Assembly: GCA_041749535.1 (NCBI GenBank)
Contig: JBGTBE010000009.1
Span: 1 to 64,000 of the forward strand
Origin: JBBQZU01 sp041749535
GTDB lineage: Bacteria > Bacteroidota > Bacteroidia > Flavobacteriales_D > Cryomorphaceae
Direction of reading: 5' to 3'
Length of the DNA: 64,000 bases
Under the pieces are notes generated by a model, which was given only the letters and a program-made list of their open reading frames with translations, made no database searches and was not told the origin of the DNA. Shown here piece after piece: positions 46,119 to 54,022 of this stretch (its first letter is position 1; each line of letters begins with the position of its first letter). The position numbers and the translations under genes were made by a program.

Positions 46119-47051
46119 ATGATCGAGCCCACCCTAGGTATAGTATTTGAAATCGAAAAAGCAAGCAAGCTAATATACAACAAGATAGAAGGTTGGATGG
46201 AGCGTTTTATTGAAATGACGCCCAACCTGATTCTGGCTGTTCTCCTCCTTGCTGTCTTCATCATTACAGGCCGGCTGCTGAAGGGTGGTATACATAGAAT
46301 AAACTCCCGCATTCCTGCCGATAGTGGTATTGTAGTGCTTCTCGGCAACGTGGTATTCTTTGCAGTAGTAGCCGCCGGAATATTTGCTGCCCTGAGCATT
46401 TTGCACCTCGACAAGACCGTTACATCCCTATTGGCTGGAGCGGGAATTTTGGGTTTGGCTTTGGGTTTCGCCTTTCAGGAAACTGCAGCCAACTTTCTCT
46501 CAGGGGTGTTCATGACTTTCAGGAAACCGATCAGCCTTGGGGACATTATAGAGACCAATGGCATATTGGGAAAAGTTATAGACCTGAACCTCCGTGCTAC
46601 TGTACTCGAAACGCCCAAAGGACAATATGTGATTGTGCCCAACAAATCGGTGTTTTATACCCCCATCATCAACTATTCTACTTACGGCATGCGGCGCCTG
46701 GACCTGGAAGTAGGGGTTTCATACGGTGAAGATTTACCCATGGTTAAAGCCACCGTTCTCGAGGCTGTTGGTTCGCTTCAAGGAATGCTCGAGGAGCGAC
46801 CTCCGGAACTATTCTATTCAGCATTTGCCGATAGCTCAATCAATTTTACACTCCGGCTGTGGACAGACGATGTGAGCGAATACAATCAGAACCGCTTGCG
46901 CAGCGATGCCATGTTGGCCATCAAGGCGGCTTTCGATAAGGAGGGAATTACCATTCCTTTCCCCATACGCACACTCGATTTTGGAATCAAAGGCGGTACA
47001 CGGCTCGATCAGCTTAGCACCCCTCTGCTCAATGACAAGGGCGATGCTTAA
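46119..47051 (+). CDS. small-conductance mechanosensitive channel, MscS family
   Basis: This 310-residue inner-membrane protein has three membrane segments at about 32-52, 70-92 and 100-125. The pore-lining third segment is clear (LLAGAGILGLALGFAFQE), followed by the MscS beta domain (GDIIETNGILGKVIDLNLRATVL, PNKSVFYTPIINYS) and the cytoplasmic cage (VSYGEDLPMVKATVLEAV). The channel opens under membrane tension to release solutes on osmotic downshift. The length is close to E. coli MscS (286). Confidence 0.93.
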   Translation: MIEPTLGIVFEIEKASKLIYNKIEGWMERFIEMTPNLILAVLLLAVFIITGRLLKGGIHRINSRIPADSGIVVLLGNVVFFAVVAAGIFAALSILHLDKTVTSLLAGAGILGLALGFAFQETAANFLSGVFMTFRKPISLGDIIETNGILGKVIDLNLRATVLETPKGQYVIVPNKSVFYTPIINYSTYGMRRLDLEVGVSYGEDLPMVKATVLEAVGSLQGMLEERPPELFYSAFADSSINFTLRLWTDDVSEYNQNRLRSDAMLAIKAAFDKEGITIPFPIRTLDFGIKGGTRLDQLSTPLLNDKGDA

Positions 47052-47123
47052 ATTTTTTCAGATATTGGTGCCAAGAAAATTGTGTTGATTTAAAGTACAT
47101 TGCCCGTCTAAAAATCTTTCAAA

Positions 47124-47538
47124 ATGAATCCAATACTTAGAAACATCCTCGCCGTTATTCTCGGACTGGTAGTGGGCAGCATTGTCAATATGGGTATCAT
47201 TCGCATCAGCTTCTGTAATAGCCCTTCCGGAAGGAGCTGATACCAGCACGATGGAAGGACTCATTGCCGCAATGCCTTTGATGGAGCCCAGGCATTTCAT
47301 TATGCCTTTCCTGGCGCATGCACTTGGCACTTTGGTGGGTGCTTTTATTGCAGCGAAGATTGCCGTGAGCCGGAGAATGGCATGTGCGCTTATTGTCGGT
47401 GTATTTTTCCTGATTGGCGGTACCGCAAATGTATTTTTGCTCCCGGCACCGATGTGGTTCAATATTACTGACCTGGCCCTGGCCTATATCCCCATGGCAT
47501 ACCTTGGTGGAAGAATGGCGGGCACTGGAAAGATGTAA
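47124..47538 (+). pseudogene. frameshifted small membrane protein gene
   Basis: An ATG at 47124 opens a frame reading MNPILRNILAVILGLVVGSIVNMGIIRIS and then stops after 38 codons. In the +1 frame, from about 47200, the sequence continues with SVIALPEGADTSTMEGL, three further hydrophobic segments and the end YIPMAYLGGRMAG. Together they match, from memory, a Bacteroidota membrane protein of about 135 residues with four membrane segments. The break falls at or near AGCTTCTG (47202-47209): one extra base, or two missing, joins the frames. Either the gene is inactivated, the sequence has an error, or frameshifting occurs. No slippery heptamer is visible. Confidence 0.7.
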
Positions 47539-47690
47539 GATACCTTGTAGTATCCTCTCCAACTAGATTTCCCACTGTGCCGGTATTTCATTCGGATAGA
47601 AGCCCAGCCTTCCTGATGCATTGAAAAGCCGGATGCGTATTGTTAAACCTATGCGCTAACAGTAAAAGACATCTGAGCCCCTGGGATCCA

Positions 47691-48779
47691 TCAATCAATG
47701 CCCAACTTGAAATTCTGGGTGAGCCCGCCGGACCTCACTGTAAACACATACATTCCCGGCGCCACATCAGGAAGACGCACTTCTGTTTGGCCAATGGCCG
47801 CTCCTATTCTCTGATCTTGCGAATACAAGGATTTACCGTCAAGTGTGTACAAATTGTATTGAATATCCCTGTATTCCGAATGGCCAACATCCAGAATCAC
47901 GCGGCCCGATGTTGCGGGATTTGGATAAACGCTCATACCGGTTATCACCTGCCCATATCCCTGGGTGCTGTTGAGAAATCCTTTAATCATATACTCTCCT
48001 TCATAGAAAGAAGGGTTTTTATCAATATCGGTTTTTGTAAATGTTGCAATCGGAAAGGGATAGTTGGCCTTTAAGTATTCGATGGTGGTGCGGGTCACGT
48101 TGCTTACTTGAAATAAGGTGCCATCAAAATAGGTGTTTCTGGTAGCCACTTCAATGTGCTGCATGCGCAGGCACTCCGTGAGGGTGGCATCGGGCAATAT
48201 CACAGTACCCCAACCATTGCAAGTGGAAGTACGGGTTCCAAATTCCTCTTCCTGAAAACCCACCCCAAGCTCATCCGGGCTGCAGGAATAGTTGGTTGAA
48301 ATATTACTGCCAAATTCTACAGGAAAGCGGTATATGAGCTTATCTTCATCACAAATGGTGGTTTGCGTACCACCGGGATCGGTGGAATGGGTTCCCAAAC
48401 TGTACAAATCTGGTGCGGAAAAAGAGGTGAATTCATAGGAGTCTGCAATCGACCCGACGGAAAGGTGGTACACACTTGTGCAATCTTCAAAAAGTTCCGC
48501 CTGAGGGACTCCATTGCAGGTGACCAGGGTTTTCGAGATCTCTGTGGTGGCTGGCACGTTTTCCAACCCTGTGAGCTCCCATTGCTGCTCTTCTGCACTT
48601 ACCGCGTCTCCTACTGTGGCAAAGACATCTGCACCCAGGAAAACTTGAACAAATAATTTAGTTAAATCATCAATAGGACCTACTGCGAGCATATCCTCTG
48701 GTAGCAATACCGGCGATTGAGCACTTAAAGGTTGAAAGCTAAGAACACTTAGCACGAGAAGGCTTTGGAGAAGTTTCAT
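47691..48779 (-). CDS. secreted protein with T9SS type A sorting domain, unknown function
   Basis: This 362-residue protein has a signal peptide (to about 20, QPLSAQ). The body (about 25-270) contains six or more cysteines, motifs such as YRFPVEFGSNISTNYSC and CLRMQHIEVATRNTYFDG, and no catalytic signature I recognise. The sorting domain is at about 280-362 (VYPNPATSGRVILDV ... APGMYVFTVRSG). The body looks like a generic Bacteroidota secreted family that converts or holds a beta-barrel or jelly-roll fold; this is inference. Confidence 0.75.
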   Translation of the reverse strand: MKLLQSLLVLSVLSFQPLSAQSPVLLPEDMLAVGPIDDLTKLFVQVFLGADVFATVGDAVSAEEQQWELTGLENVPATTEISKTLVTCNGVPQAELFEDCTSVYHLSVGSIADSYEFTSFSAPDLYSLGTHSTDPGGTQTTICDEDKLIYRFPVEFGSNISTNYSCSPDELGVGFQEEEFGTRTSTCNGWGTVILPDATLTECLRMQHIEVATRNTYFDGTLFQVSNVTRTTIEYLKANYPFPIATFTKTDIDKNPSFYEGEYMIKGFLNSTQGYGQVITGMSVYPNPATSGRVILDVGHSEYRDIQYNLYTLDGKSLYSQDQRIGAAIGQTEVRLPDVAPGMYVFTVRSGGLTQNFKLGID

Positions 48780-49154
48780 GGTGTGGGGTGTTTTGGTTAG
48801 GATGGGAAATATACAAATAATAGGTAACTATTTGATAATCTGAGTCAAATTTGACCTGTTTTGAGACGAATTGACTCCCCGGGAAAAACGGAACGCTGAT
48901 ATCGTTCCGGGAATGGACCTGGCAGATTCTGAAGGGAACTTCTTTGTGAATCGTTTTATTATAAGGGGATGAAACAGCACATCAAACTGGGGAATTTGCA
49001 TTCCAGATTGTGAAATTCATGCCCCATGCAAGCCTGCTTCAAATTGAGTAAGTGCGACAGAACGTGTAGTAAATCAGTTATTTGAGTGGTATTTAATATA
49101 CTGGTACGGTTATGCTATGTATAGGAGTGTTATGAACCTTAAAAATATAGAACC
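48780..49154. other. divergent intergenic region before csbD
   Basis: No credible open frame. TGGTACGGTTATGC at about 49114-49127 resembles a sigma-54 promoter but has a 9-bp instead of the strict 10-bp GG-to-GC spacing, so I do not call it. Confidence 0.45.
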
Positions 49155-49346
49155 ATGAGTGCCACAGCAGAAAAGATCAAAGGAAATTGGAATGTGATTA
49201 AAGGGAAGATGAAGCAGAAATACGGCGATTTGACCGACAATGATCTCACCTATGTAGAAGGTAAAGAAGATGAACTTCTTGGCCGAATTCAAAAGCGTAC
49301 CGGTGAGACAAAGGAGAACCTGAAAAATTGGATTGACAAAATCTGA
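49155..49346 (+). CDS. CsbD family stress-response protein
   Basis: A 63-residue hydrophilic protein. The family start is clear (EKIKGNWNVIKGKMKQKYGDLTDND), followed by EGKEDELLGRIQKRTG. CsbD is a general-stress protein in Bacillus (sigma-B regulon) and is stress-induced in many bacteria; its molecular role is unknown. It opens the stress-like locus that extends to about 57.9 kb and has its own terminator. Confidence 0.92.
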   Translation: MSATAEKIKGNWNVIKGKMKQKYGDLTDNDLTYVEGKEDELLGRIQKRTGETKENLKNWIDKI

Positions 49347-49368
49347 TTCCCCAACATCAGCGTTTAAG

Positions 49369-49399
49369 AAACACCCTCAGAATGAGGGTGTTTTTTTTT
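49369..49399 (+). terminator. intrinsic terminator after csbD
   Basis: AACACCCTC / GAGGGTGTT stem (9 bp, 5-base loop) followed by nine Ts. Confidence 0.9.
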
Positions 49400-49462
49400 G
49401 CAATCTACATTTCTTTATTTGCGTGGTCCGGAGCTGAATTTGGCAATTGGCAACGTATAGAA

Positions 49463-50365
49463 TCAATCCTTTTGCTCGATCTCTATATTGTGTCGCTCAC
49501 AGTAGGCCCGAATGTAAGCAGCACCAATGAATAATATGAGACTGGCATACGATACCCAAAGAAGAATCAATACCACCGAACCTGCCGCTCCATAGGTAGA
49601 GCCTGGCTCTGCGGTTCCAAAATAAATTCCAATCAGCGATTTGCCGACAGCAAAGAGCAGCGCTGTAAGGAGGGCGCCTCTCTGAATGGCCTTCCATGGC
49701 AGACGTGCGTAGGGCAGGTATTTAAACATTAGGGCGAACAATCCACCTATAAAAAGGATTCCCAACACAAAATCAAGTACCTGGGCAAGTACTACAATGG
49801 CTTCTGGAAATATGAGTTTCAGCCTGGCGCTGAACACACTGAGCAGGGCGGTAAGGAAAAAGCTAACCAAAAGCAGGAAGCCCAGCGCAAGTACAAATCC
49901 AAAACTGATGAGCCTGTCAATAACCACTGCCTTGAATCCTGATGAGGAGAGCGTATCCATTCCCCATATTTTATTGATGGCATATTGAAGGTGGTAGAAC
50001 ACCCCCGTTGCACCAAATATCAATGTGGCAATACCAAGGGCTGCCGCAAACCAATGCTTGTCTCCATAATGTGAGTTTTCGAGTACAGCTTCAATTGTTG
50101 CAGCCGTATCAGCGCCAATGGTAGCAGCAAATTCTCCTGACAATTTTCCTTCAATGTCCCCACCCCAGAATGTACCTACCAACTGCACGGTGATAACGAT
50201 GAGCCCCGGCAATGAAAGCAAGGAATAATAAGCGACTACGGCACTCAATCGCCAGGGGTCGCTCTCATTCCAAATTCTAAGCGTGTTCCTGGTCAGATTT
50301 ACAGTGCCCTTGAAGGTGGTTCTCATTTTTAATTTTTTTGGTAACCATTCACTTGCACCAATCAT
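49463..50365 (-). CDS. YihY/BrkB family inner-membrane protein
   Basis: Six membrane segments in the YihY/virulence factor BrkB arrangement. The N-terminal ESDPWRLSAVVAYYSLLSLPGLIVI contains the conserved A-x-YYSL motif, and later conserved parts are IWGMDTLSS and GSVVLILLWVSYASLILFIGAAY. The old name ribonuclease BN is a misnomer; the function is unknown and transport is suspected. The frame is open to 50566, but family homology begins about residue 80 of that frame. I choose the ATG at 50365 (MIGASEWLPKK, preceded by AAGGTGG); the ATG at 50326 (MRTTFKG) is an alternative. Confidence 0.85.
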   Translation of the reverse strand: MIGASEWLPKKLKMRTTFKGTVNLTRNTLRIWNESDPWRLSAVVAYYSLLSLPGLIVITVQLVGTFWGGDIEGKLSGEFAATIGADTAATIEAVLENSHYGDKHWFAAALGIATLIFGATGVFYHLQYAINKIWGMDTLSSSGFKAVVIDRLISFGFVLALGFLLLVSFFLTALLSVFSARLKLIFPEAIVVLAQVLDFVLGILFIGGLFALMFKYLPYARLPWKAIQRGALLTALLFAVGKSLIGIYFGTAEPGSTYGAAGSVVLILLWVSYASLILFIGAAYIRAYCERHNIEIEQKD

Positions 50366-50595
50366 TCCACCTTTTTTTTTTTTGCGACTCCGCATCAAAA
50401 CATACGGATGATGCAGTGGGCATGGAAGAGGCAAAGGTGTAGAAACCGGGGCGATAATTCTACACAGATTGGACTGCACGCATTCCCTCTCTGCATAATT
50501 TATTGCAGCTCTTGTCGCAACCAAGCCCCTGTTGATGTGCCATCGGGCATAGAATGTGAGATGCATACTACACTTATCCCGGGAATTTGATGAAA

Positions 50596-50611
50596 TGGTA
50601 TCAAACTTGTT
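50596..50611 (+). promoter_or_regulatory. possible sigma-54 promoter of the DUF1328 gene
   Basis: TGGTATC, four bases, then TTGTT: a GG-N10-GT arrangement, with T replacing the C of the -12 GC. It lies about 33 bp before the ATG at 50644. It was considered because an NtrC-type activator is encoded 2 kb away. Confidence 0.35.
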
Positions 50612-50643
50612 TTTCTTCTACCTAAACCAAAAAACTCACTATT

Positions 50644-50799
50644 ATGATAACCTGGATAATTGTTTGTGCTGTACTCGCCGTACTTTTCGGTATTTTAGGA
50701 TTTAGTGGAATTTCACAAGGCTTCGCCAGCATTGCAAAAATTCTATTCTATATCCTTATTGTGCTACTTGTATTCTCACTTATATCTCAACTATTGTAG
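50644..50799 (+). CDS. DUF1328 small membrane protein (YtjA-like)
   Basis: A 51-residue, almost wholly hydrophobic protein with two membrane segments: MITWIIVCAVLAVLFGILGF, a short turn SGISQGFASIAK, then a second hydrophobic segment to the end. The G-x-x-GF and the S/A-G-I-A-K turn fit DUF1328. Its role is unknown, but it is commonly found among stress-induced genes in proteobacteria and Bacteroidota. A strong terminator follows 25 bp downstream. Confidence 0.85.
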   Translation: MITWIIVCAVLAVLFGILGFSGISQGFASIAKILFYILIVLLVFSLISQLL

Positions 50800-50824
50800 A
50801 TTAAAGAGACATTGATATGCATAG

Positions 50825-50863
50825 AGACCGGTTGGGCAATTCACCCAGCCGGTCTTTTTTTTT
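50825..50863 (+). terminator. intrinsic terminator after the DUF1328 gene
   Basis: AGACCGG / CCGGTCT with an inner TGGG/CCCA pairing, followed by nine Ts. Confidence 0.9.
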
Positions 50864-50979
50864 GAATTGATTTTTGGCCCGTTCGTTTACTGCGAATAAA
50901 CCTTGTGAAATCTAGGCAAACCAATATGAAAATCAAACGTGTGAAGGATTGATGATGAAAGTGCGAAGGGATTCCCTAT

Positions 50980-52047
50980 TTATTTATCTGCAACATCTTT
51001 GGATTTAAAGCCCAAAGTATAGTCCAGTTGCCTGGTGTAGGCTTCGATAAATGCGTTTCTCAATATATTGAGTATTGCGGGCAATGGTTTCACTTTTACA
51101 TCGTTCAGGTCACCATTGAGCTCCACTTTAGTGGCAATCTGGTCTTCCTTTCTGTTCTCAATTATTTCCGTTCCCAGTTCGAGTACTTCTTCGTAGATCT
51201 TTTTTAGGAGTCCATCATCTTTCTCTGCAGGTGCAACTTCCAGCCCGTTGATGATGGGCTTGGCATAGCCCGTAATTTTCCCGTCGAATGCCTGTATTTC
51301 CGCGAATAAACTAAAGGTGCCCGCTTCCAGTTCTACATTGGACCTTGATGCCACAAAATCATTGTACTCCACCAGAGGAAGGGCTGTGATTTCAAGGTCG
51401 AGATCAAAGTCGGGAATCTCTTTGAAATAATTCAGGTCTGCCTTTAAGAGAATGGCTCCACTGCTCTCTGAGGCAGCATTGACTTCCAGGTAAGCAGGAA
51501 GCTTATTGTTGGGGTCGTCCACATTGGCCAGGTTTTTTGCCAGCAGGTAGAATTCATTGAAATGAATATCCACTGGTGGAGTGCTGGAGGGATCCTTCAA
51601 TGCTATATTTCCATTGGTGATCTCTAAAATGTTCAGCGTAATAGGATTCAACTTCTGAATTTCTTCCAGAAGATAGGCCCGGCCCCCGGTCGAATCTGTC
51701 TCTGCCGATGCCTCCCTCTTGGTGAAATTAACTGTAAGGCGGTCCATGTAGCATTCTCCTACAAACCTTCCTTTGAACAATGCTTTCCACTCAATTGAAA
51801 AGTCGAAAACACCCAAATCTACGATGGGGATATCAGGATCGAGAGAGGCCTCTTCGTAAATCACCAATTCCTTCACCTTCATAGCACCTCTGTACAAGTG
51901 AAGGTCCACATCATCCACCTTCCCCGAATAGCCATCAATATTGCTGAGTGCCTTGTTGATTCTATTCTCCACCAGATAGGGCAATGCGATGCGCACCCCA
52001 ATTATAAAAATTAGAATGCCGAGGAGCCACTTGTTTCTTTTCTTCAT
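50980..52047 (-). CDS. AsmA/DUF748-like envelope protein
   Basis: The product has 355 residues from the ATG at 52047 (MKKRNKWLLGILIFIIG); the open frame starts at 52095, but those residues precede the natural signal-anchor. One membrane segment at about 6-25, then VDDVDLHLYRGAMKVKELVIYEE, the AsmA-like pattern in which a conserved hydrophobic strand follows the anchor, and a beta-rich periplasmic part ending near KVKPLPAILNILRNAF. It is shorter than the 43614-45863 homologue. It is divergent from the receiver-NtrC-kinase operon, with 170 bp between them. Confidence 0.75.
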   Translation of the reverse strand: MKKRNKWLLGILIFIIGVRIALPYLVENRINKALSNIDGYSGKVDDVDLHLYRGAMKVKELVIYEEASLDPDIPIVDLGVFDFSIEWKALFKGRFVGECYMDRLTVNFTKREASAETDSTGGRAYLLEEIQKLNPITLNILEITNGNIALKDPSSTPPVDIHFNEFYLLAKNLANVDDPNNKLPAYLEVNAASESSGAILLKADLNYFKEIPDFDLDLEITALPLVEYNDFVASRSNVELEAGTFSLFAEIQAFDGKITGYAKPIINGLEVAPAEKDDGLLKKIYEEVLELGTEIIENRKEDQIATKVELNGDLNDVKVKPLPAILNILRNAFIEAYTRQLDYTLGFKSKDVADK

Positions 52048-52149
52048 CGGGGCTGTACAGGCTATATTTGTGCCATCGCATTCGCCCGGGTACATTATTA
52101 CACATTTATATGCTTATGGTATCAAATTATTGCGGAGGCAATTGTATAT

Positions 52150-52165
52150 TGGGACAATAATTGCA
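52150..52165 (+). promoter_or_regulatory. sigma-54 (RpoN) promoter of the receiver-NtrC-kinase operon
   Basis: TGGGACA, four bases, TTGCA: GG at 52151-52152 and GC at 52163-52164 are separated by exactly 10 bp and the -12 box is perfect. The transcript would start near 52176, about 42 bp before the ATG at 52218. Because the operon encodes an NtrC-type activator, positive autoregulation is likely. Confidence 0.72.
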
Positions 52166-52217
52166 ACACTTCGGCTGATAAGATATAAGCCAAAATTAAA
52201 TAATGTGAAGTAGGAAT

Positions 52218-52586
52218 ATGGAGAAACTGAACGATGAGCTCAAAGTCCTTGTGGTAGACGATGAAGCAGATATTGGGACTTTGATGCGTGTAATGCTACG
52301 CTCTGCAGGATTTAATATGTATTATGCTCCAAATCTCACCACCGCAAAGGAATTACTGACTGAACACCAGTATCACACGATATTTTTAGATCTCAACCTA
52401 AATGGTGAATATGGACTGCATCTGGTACCTAGTATTAAAGCGTTGAATCCGAAAGCGAGGGTAGTGATAATTACAGCCCAGAAAGAAGTAACTGTGCGCG
52501 ATCAAATCGATGCCAGTGGTATCAGGAATCTGGTTGAAAAACCATTTTCCCGACAGGATATACTCAGTTTGCTCCCGCGCCGCTGA
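52218..52586 (+). CDS. single-domain response regulator (receiver only)
   Basis: A 122-residue CheY-like receiver with all key residues: Asp14 and Asp15 (VVDDEAD), phosphoacceptor Asp58 (IFLDLNL), Thr86 (IITAQ) and Lys108 (VEKPF). There is no output domain. It probably acts as a phosphate relay or sink for the kinase encoded two genes downstream, or as a protein-protein switch. The operon order is receiver, NtrC-type regulator, kinase, with 57 bp between the first two. Confidence 0.9.
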   Translation: MEKLNDELKVLVVDDEADIGTLMRVMLRSAGFNMYYAPNLTTAKELLTEHQYHTIFLDLNLNGEYGLHLVPSIKALNPKARVVIITAQKEVTVRDQIDASGIRNLVEKPFSRQDILSLLPRR

Positions 52587-52643
52587 GTAATATATTCCAC
52601 AGTATAAAACACCGAGTGTAGAAAAAATTCCCCACCTTAAACT

Positions 52644-54020
52644 ATGGCCAAAATATTAATTATTGATGACGAACTGGACATTTGCCAACTTCTGGATCGC
52701 TTCCTTTCCCGGAAGGGGCACACAGTGCAAACTGCAAGTTCTGGAAATCAAGGGATGAAGACCCTGAGGAGCTTTGAACCACACCTGGTGATCAGCGACT
52801 TTAGGCTCCCGGACATCGATGGACTTGAGCTCCTCAAGCAAATTCGTGCGGAATTTCGGGAGACCAAAGTGATCATCATGACGGGGTATTCCGATATAAG
52901 AATGGCCGTGGAGGTTATAAAATATGGGGCATACGATTATGTTACCAAACCCCTCTTTCCTGAAGAGCTGCTCAACCTCATTCAGGAAGCGCTGGACGAT
53001 AAAGAACAGTCAGGGGTAAAACCGATCGACCATAAATCAACATCCGGCAGTACAAATGTACCTCCTGTAAAAATGGTGCAGGATTACCTGATAGGCACAA
53101 GTACCAATAGCAAGGAAATTTACCGCAACATATCTATTGTGGCACCTACCAATATGTCGGTAATGATTTTTGGTGAAACAGGCACGGGCAAAGAATATGT
53201 GGCCAAGGAAATACACCGCCAAAGTTCTAGAAAGGACAGGCCTTTTATTGCGGTAGATTGTGGTGCCTTGCCCAAGGACATTGCAGCAAGCGAATTTTTC
53301 GGTCACGAGAAAGGAGCTTATACAGGTGCGGTGCAATCCCGGGATGGCAAGTTTAAACTGGCCGATGGCGGTACGCTCTTTTTGGATGAAATTGGCAATC
53401 TTAGTTACGAGGTTCAGCTCAAGCTGCTCAGGGTATTGCAGGAGCAAGTCATCACCCGTGTAGGAGGTACCAAAGAATTTAAAGTAGATGTGAGAATACT
53501 CACCGCCACCAATGAAAACCTGAAAATGGGGATTGCGGGCGGAAACTTTCGCGAAGATTTATACTACAGGTTGAATGAGTTCCAGGTGAACATACTCCCC
53601 ATACGCAACCGCCCGGAAGACATAGAAACTTTTGCTGACCGCTTTATGCAATATGCATCAGCCCAGTTAGGGAAGGAGCCCAAGGCATTCACAGCTGAAG
53701 CTTTTGCCAAAATGAAATTGTACAGCTGGCCGGGAAATTTGCGCGAATTGAGAAATGTGATAAAACGGGCAGTGCTGCTCTCTACATCTGCGAAAATAGA
53801 CGTACAAGATTTGCCTGAGGAAATAATTTTTGGGCAAACTATGGAAAATAAAGCGCAACTCGCCGCACCAGGATCATTAAAGTATGTGGCCCTGGAAGCA
53901 GAAAAGGAAAGAATTATCGATGTACTTGCCAAGACCGGCAACAACAAATCCCTTGCCGCCAGGATTCTCGACATCGACAGAAAAACCCTCTACAACAAGT
54001 TGAAAACCTATAATATCTAA
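52644..54020 (+). CDS. sigma-54-dependent NtrC-family response regulator
   Basis: This 458-residue protein has a receiver domain at about 3-118 (Asp8, Asp9, phosphoacceptor Asp52, Thr80, Lys102), an AAA+ domain at about 148-385 with Walker A GETGTGKE (177-184), the sigma-54 contact loop GAYTGA (224-229, Tyr in place of Phe), Walker B GGTLFLDE (242-249) and R-fingers, and a Fis-type helix-turn-helix at about 432-456 (NNKSLAARILDIDRKTLYNKL). It binds upstream sites, hydrolyses ATP and opens sigma-54 promoters once phosphorylated. The partner kinase gene follows after 2 bp. Confidence 0.96.
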   Translation: MAKILIIDDELDICQLLDRFLSRKGHTVQTASSGNQGMKTLRSFEPHLVISDFRLPDIDGLELLKQIRAEFRETKVIIMTGYSDIRMAVEVIKYGAYDYVTKPLFPEELLNLIQEALDDKEQSGVKPIDHKSTSGSTNVPPVKMVQDYLIGTSTNSKEIYRNISIVAPTNMSVMIFGETGTGKEYVAKEIHRQSSRKDRPFIAVDCGALPKDIAASEFFGHEKGAYTGAVQSRDGKFKLADGGTLFLDEIGNLSYEVQLKLLRVLQEQVITRVGGTKEFKVDVRILTATNENLKMGIAGGNFREDLYYRLNEFQVNILPIRNRPEDIETFADRFMQYASAQLGKEPKAFTAEAFAKMKLYSWPGNLRELRNVIKRAVLLSTSAKIDVQDLPEEIIFGQTMENKAQLAAPGSLKYVALEAEKERIIDVLAKTGNNKSLAARILDIDRKTLYNKLKTYNI

Positions 54021-54022
54021 CC

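Noticed and set aside
49114..49127. Sigma-54-like box before csbD
   Set aside because: GG and GC are separated by 9 bp; sigma-54 requires 10.
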